Below are positions 13,652-15,541 of a DNA stretch of 15,541 nucleotides, in pieces. This DNA is from Prevotella sp. (GTDB lineage Bacteria > Bacteroidota > Bacteroidia > Bacteroidales > Bacteroidaceae), in assembly GCA_017428805.1 (NCBI GenBank), contig JAFRQC010000018.1, positions 1-15,541 of the forward strand, in the 5' to 3' direction. Numbering within the stretch: the stretch's first letter is position 1; every line of letters begins with the position of its first letter. A model generated the notes under the pieces. It worked only from the letters and a program-made list of their open reading frames with translations. It was not told the origin of the DNA and did no database searches. The translations under genes and the position numbers were made by a program.

Positions 13652-14149
13652 ATGAAAGATAGAATCAGGCAAATTATGGAGTCTCAGCATATGACTCAAC
13701 AGGTATTCGCAGACTTCATCGGGCTGGCACCTGCCACCCTCAGTAGTATCTATAATGAGCGCACCCGCCCCACCCTGAGTGTGGTGGAAGCCATCAAAAA
13801 GAAAATTCCTAACATCAGTACCGATTGGTTGATGTTCGGTTCTGGTGATATGTATGTTGCCTCCCCTGCATCTTCTGTTCCGGCTGACAGTCTGTTTCCT
13901 ACTGGCGACGGAGGATCAAATGGTGGTCAGATCGTTCAAAATCCGATGCTCGATTTTGACCAGCCCCAGGCACCTACCCCACAACAGGGCCCTCAGGCAC
14001 CTTATTCTTTTAATAGTGTAAAAAGTACACCATCGAATATCGAACGAACTGAGGTAAAAATCATTGACAAACCTCAACGCAAGGTAAAAGAGATCCGTGT
14101 CTTCTATGATGATCAGACTTGGGAGACTTTCGTTCCCGAAAAGAAATAA
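13652..14149 (+). CDS. XRE/Cro-CI-type helix-turn-helix regulator, 165 aa
   Basis: The first 60 residues form an XRE-type DNA-binding domain, with the helix-turn-helix at about 13-36 (HMTQQVFADFIGLAPATLSS) and the typical IKKKIPNISTDWLMFGSGDM closing. Residues 70-135 are a flexible, P/Q/S-rich linker, and the last 25 (KVKEIRVFYDDQTWETFVP) form a compact strand-rich tail of the kind seen in related Bacteroidales regulators. It binds DNA, but its targets are unknown. A long AT-rich gap lies upstream and a convergent VapE-like gene downstream. It could be a chromosomal regulator or part of a mobile island; the window does not decide. Confidence 0.85.
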   Translation: MKDRIRQIMESQHMTQQVFADFIGLAPATLSSIYNERTRPTLSVVEAIKKKIPNISTDWLMFGSGDMYVASPASSVPADSLFPTGDGGSNGGQIVQNPMLDFDQPQAPTPQQGPQAPYSFNSVKSTPSNIERTEVKIIDKPQRKVKEIRVFYDDQTWETFVPEKK

Positions 14150-14187
14150 TTTTATCCCCTCCTTTCTATAGCTTAAGCATATTATTT

Positions 14188-14280
14188 CCCCTCCTGAGTA
14201 GGAGGGGTTAGGGGTGGTCTGATCAGCCTCAAGTTTTGCCTCTGCTCAGACCCCCTCTGACTCCCCCTACTCAAGGGGAG
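14188..14280. repeat. Long imperfect inverted repeat with nested hairpins between convergent genes
   Basis: Two 39-base arms (14188-14226 and 14242-14280) are inverted copies matching at about 30 positions, separated by 15 bases. Each arm contains its own hairpin: CCCCTCCT/AGGAGGGG with loop GAGT at 14188-14207, and CTCCCC/GGGGAG at 14261-14280. It fills most of the gap between the regulator and the VapE-like gene and could stop transcription from both sides (inference). Its C-run, loop, G-run, GGGGTGG layout resembles the module inside aguA. Confidence 0.8.
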
Positions 14281-14292
14281 AAGCAGTTACTT

Positions 14293-15541
14293 CTATCCTT
14301 CTCTTTCTACTATTTTATAGTAGTGCCCTGATGTCTTTCGGTCAGTCTCGAAGCCAAACTGCTGGTCGCTCAGCGCTCGGCCCAGTTTCTGATAGCTGGT
14401 CTTCGGGTCGTAGTTCGCATAGCGTTCAGAGAGCACGTTGGCGATCTCCTTCAGGCTCCACCAGCGGGCCTGCTCTGACGGCTTCGGCTTGCGGAAGGTC
14501 TCGCCAATCATCTCTACCAGGTCGTTAAGCCGCTGGAAAGGCTCATTCTCATGGATCAGCGTTGCAATCTCGTCGTCGTTCAGCCAGAAACGCTCCTTAT
14601 TATTAAATAGGTATAGGGCTTGGGCGAAGAGCTGGCGGTGGTCGACGGTGTCGCAGAAGTCGATGTTGCCAGTCACCCCCACACAGACGAATCGGCGTGA
14701 ACCCGTTGGATCCACGAGGGGTTTCTGCTGGTTGGTGGTGCCGATGAACGAGGTGTAGCGGCGATACTGCTTGATGGTCTTGCCGTAGGGCGGGCGGAAC
14801 TTCACGTCGCTGGTGCTCAGCAGGTATTTCAGCACGATCTGCTGGCCGTTGGAGGTCTTGTCGAACTCGTCGAGGTTGATGATGGCAAACGAGGTCAGCG
14901 CGATATTCAGGTCGAACTCGTTCTTGAAGTTCAGCTTGTCGTTGTAATAATCGCGCAGTTCCGGAGGCAGGATGATCTTGCAGAAACGCGTCTTTCCGCA
15001 ACCCTGACGGCCTATTAGCAGCGGCGTTAACGCGTTGCCAGTCAGCTGTTTATCGCTCTCGCGCCACTGGGCCACCATACCGACGAGCCACATACGGAGG
15101 TACTTCTCCCAATGTGGTTGTGAGGTTGGCACACGGGCGGCGAGATCCTTAATATGGTCGTGACCGTCCCATTGCGGCAGTTTGTCGAGCCAGGTGTTCA
15201 CAGGGTCGTACTGCTCAATGCGGGTGGAGTCGATGAAGCGGTTCACGTCTCTGTCCCACGATTTCAATCCGAGTTCCATCGCCCTGAGCGTCATATCGTT
15301 GCGAACCTCCTCAGTCAGTGGCTTAAACGTCTGATCCTCAGCGTATTTCTCACGATACTCGGCCACGCCGGTCATCAGGTTCTTGCGCAGTTCGAAGTTG
15401 GCGTTCAGGAATATTTCCGTCTGCATCGCCTGGATGGTCTCCTTGGGCACGCTCGCCAACGGCTTCGGCTTGTGCTTCTCGAAATAGTCCTCCTGCAGGC
15501 TGACGGCATAGACGGCCGAAAAGGTCTTTCTGACGAGCAGC
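14293..15541 (-). CDS. VapE/VirE-family ATPase, C-terminal part (5' end outside window)
   Basis: The frame is open to the right edge, so 415 C-terminal residues of a longer protein are seen; an apparent TTG start at 15459 is rejected because coding continues upstream (VYAVSLQEDYFEKHKPKP). The P-loop ATPase of the virulence-associated E family is complete: Walker A GRQGCGKT, Walker B IINLDEFD, a GTTNQ sensor-like motif and GSRRF, the likely arginine finger. The family resembles phage and plasmid SF3-type helicases and is often joined to an N-terminal primase-like domain, here missing from view. The last 90 residues (KPKPSEQARWWSLKEIANVL) suggest a small C-terminal DNA-binding domain of the DUF3874 type. 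A mobile-element or island origin is plausible. The gene converges on the XRE regulator across a long inverted repeat. Confidence 0.87.
   Translation of the reverse strand, partial: LLVRKTFSAVYAVSLQEDYFEKHKPKPLASVPKETIQAMQTEIFLNANFELRKNLMTGVAEYREKYAEDQTFKPLTEEVRNDMTLRAMELGLKSWDRDVNRFIDSTRIEQYDPVNTWLDKLPQWDGHDHIKDLAARVPTSQPHWEKYLRMWLVGMVAQWRESDKQLTGNALTPLLIGRQGCGKTRFCKIILPPELRDYYNDKLNFKNEFDLNIALTSFAIINLDEFDKTSNGQQIVLKYLLSTSDVKFRPPYGKTIKQYRRYTSFIGTTNQQKPLVDPTGSRRFVCVGVTGNIDFCDTVDHRQLFAQALYLFNNKERFWLNDDEIATLIHENEPFQRLNDLVEMIGETFRKPKPSEQARWWSLKEIANVLSERYANYDPKTSYQKLGRALSDQQFGFETDRKTSGHYYKIVEREG

Noticed and set aside
15459..15461. TTG at 15459 as start of the VapE-like gene
   Set aside because: The frame stays open to the edge of the window with protein-like sequence, so the gene starts beyond it.

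Overview
The window looks like a chromosomal segment of a Bacteroidales bacterium, most likely Prevotella-like. The evidence is the type III glutamine synthetase, the promoter-like TAnnTTTG boxes in front of several genes, the lack of Shine-Dalgarno sequences, the divergent pairing of holA with an HsdR_N-domain gene, and the VapE-type ATPase. No rRNA, tRNA, CRISPR array or insertion sequence was seen.

Layout. Positions 1-2830 (+) hold a probable operon: the 3' end of an unknown gene, an unknown 207-residue protein, a DUF4910/COG4310 aminopeptidase-like protein and a short-chain dehydrogenase. It ends at an inverted repeat shared with the convergent genes that follow. Positions 2935-7196 (-) hold aguA-aguB-glnN, which should turn agmatine into putrescine while releasing ammonia that the glutamine synthetase can capture. 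A divergent promoter region at 7189-7248 separates this from a + strand run: a FetA/FetB-like ABC pair with a degenerate ATPase, then a lipoprotein NUC1 nuclease overlapping the permease gene. Next come a Nif3/YbgI dinuclear metal protein that appears to be transcribed leaderless from a GTG, and a coiled-coil C4 zinc-ribbon protein. A small PD-(D/E)xK protein (-) and holA (+) diverge from a pair of face-to-face promoter boxes. After holA and its terminator lies a 776-bp AT-rich stretch with no convincing gene, then an XRE-type regulator, a G/C-rich inverted repeat, and the C-terminal part of a VapE/VirE-family ATPase running off the right edge on the minus strand.

The feature that recurs most is a set of short repeats. 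Five loci carry tandem arrays with a period of exactly 7 bp but a different heptamer each time (AGTTCAA, GAATTGA, ATAATTC, TTCACTC, GTAAATC). Four are intergenic. One lies in frame inside aguA just before its conserved NDTWARD motif. aguA also carries an in-frame GC hairpin module resembling the inverted repeat at 14188-14280, and aguB carries an in-frame 18-bp repeat. The genome therefore seems to tolerate or generate such repeats both between and within genes.
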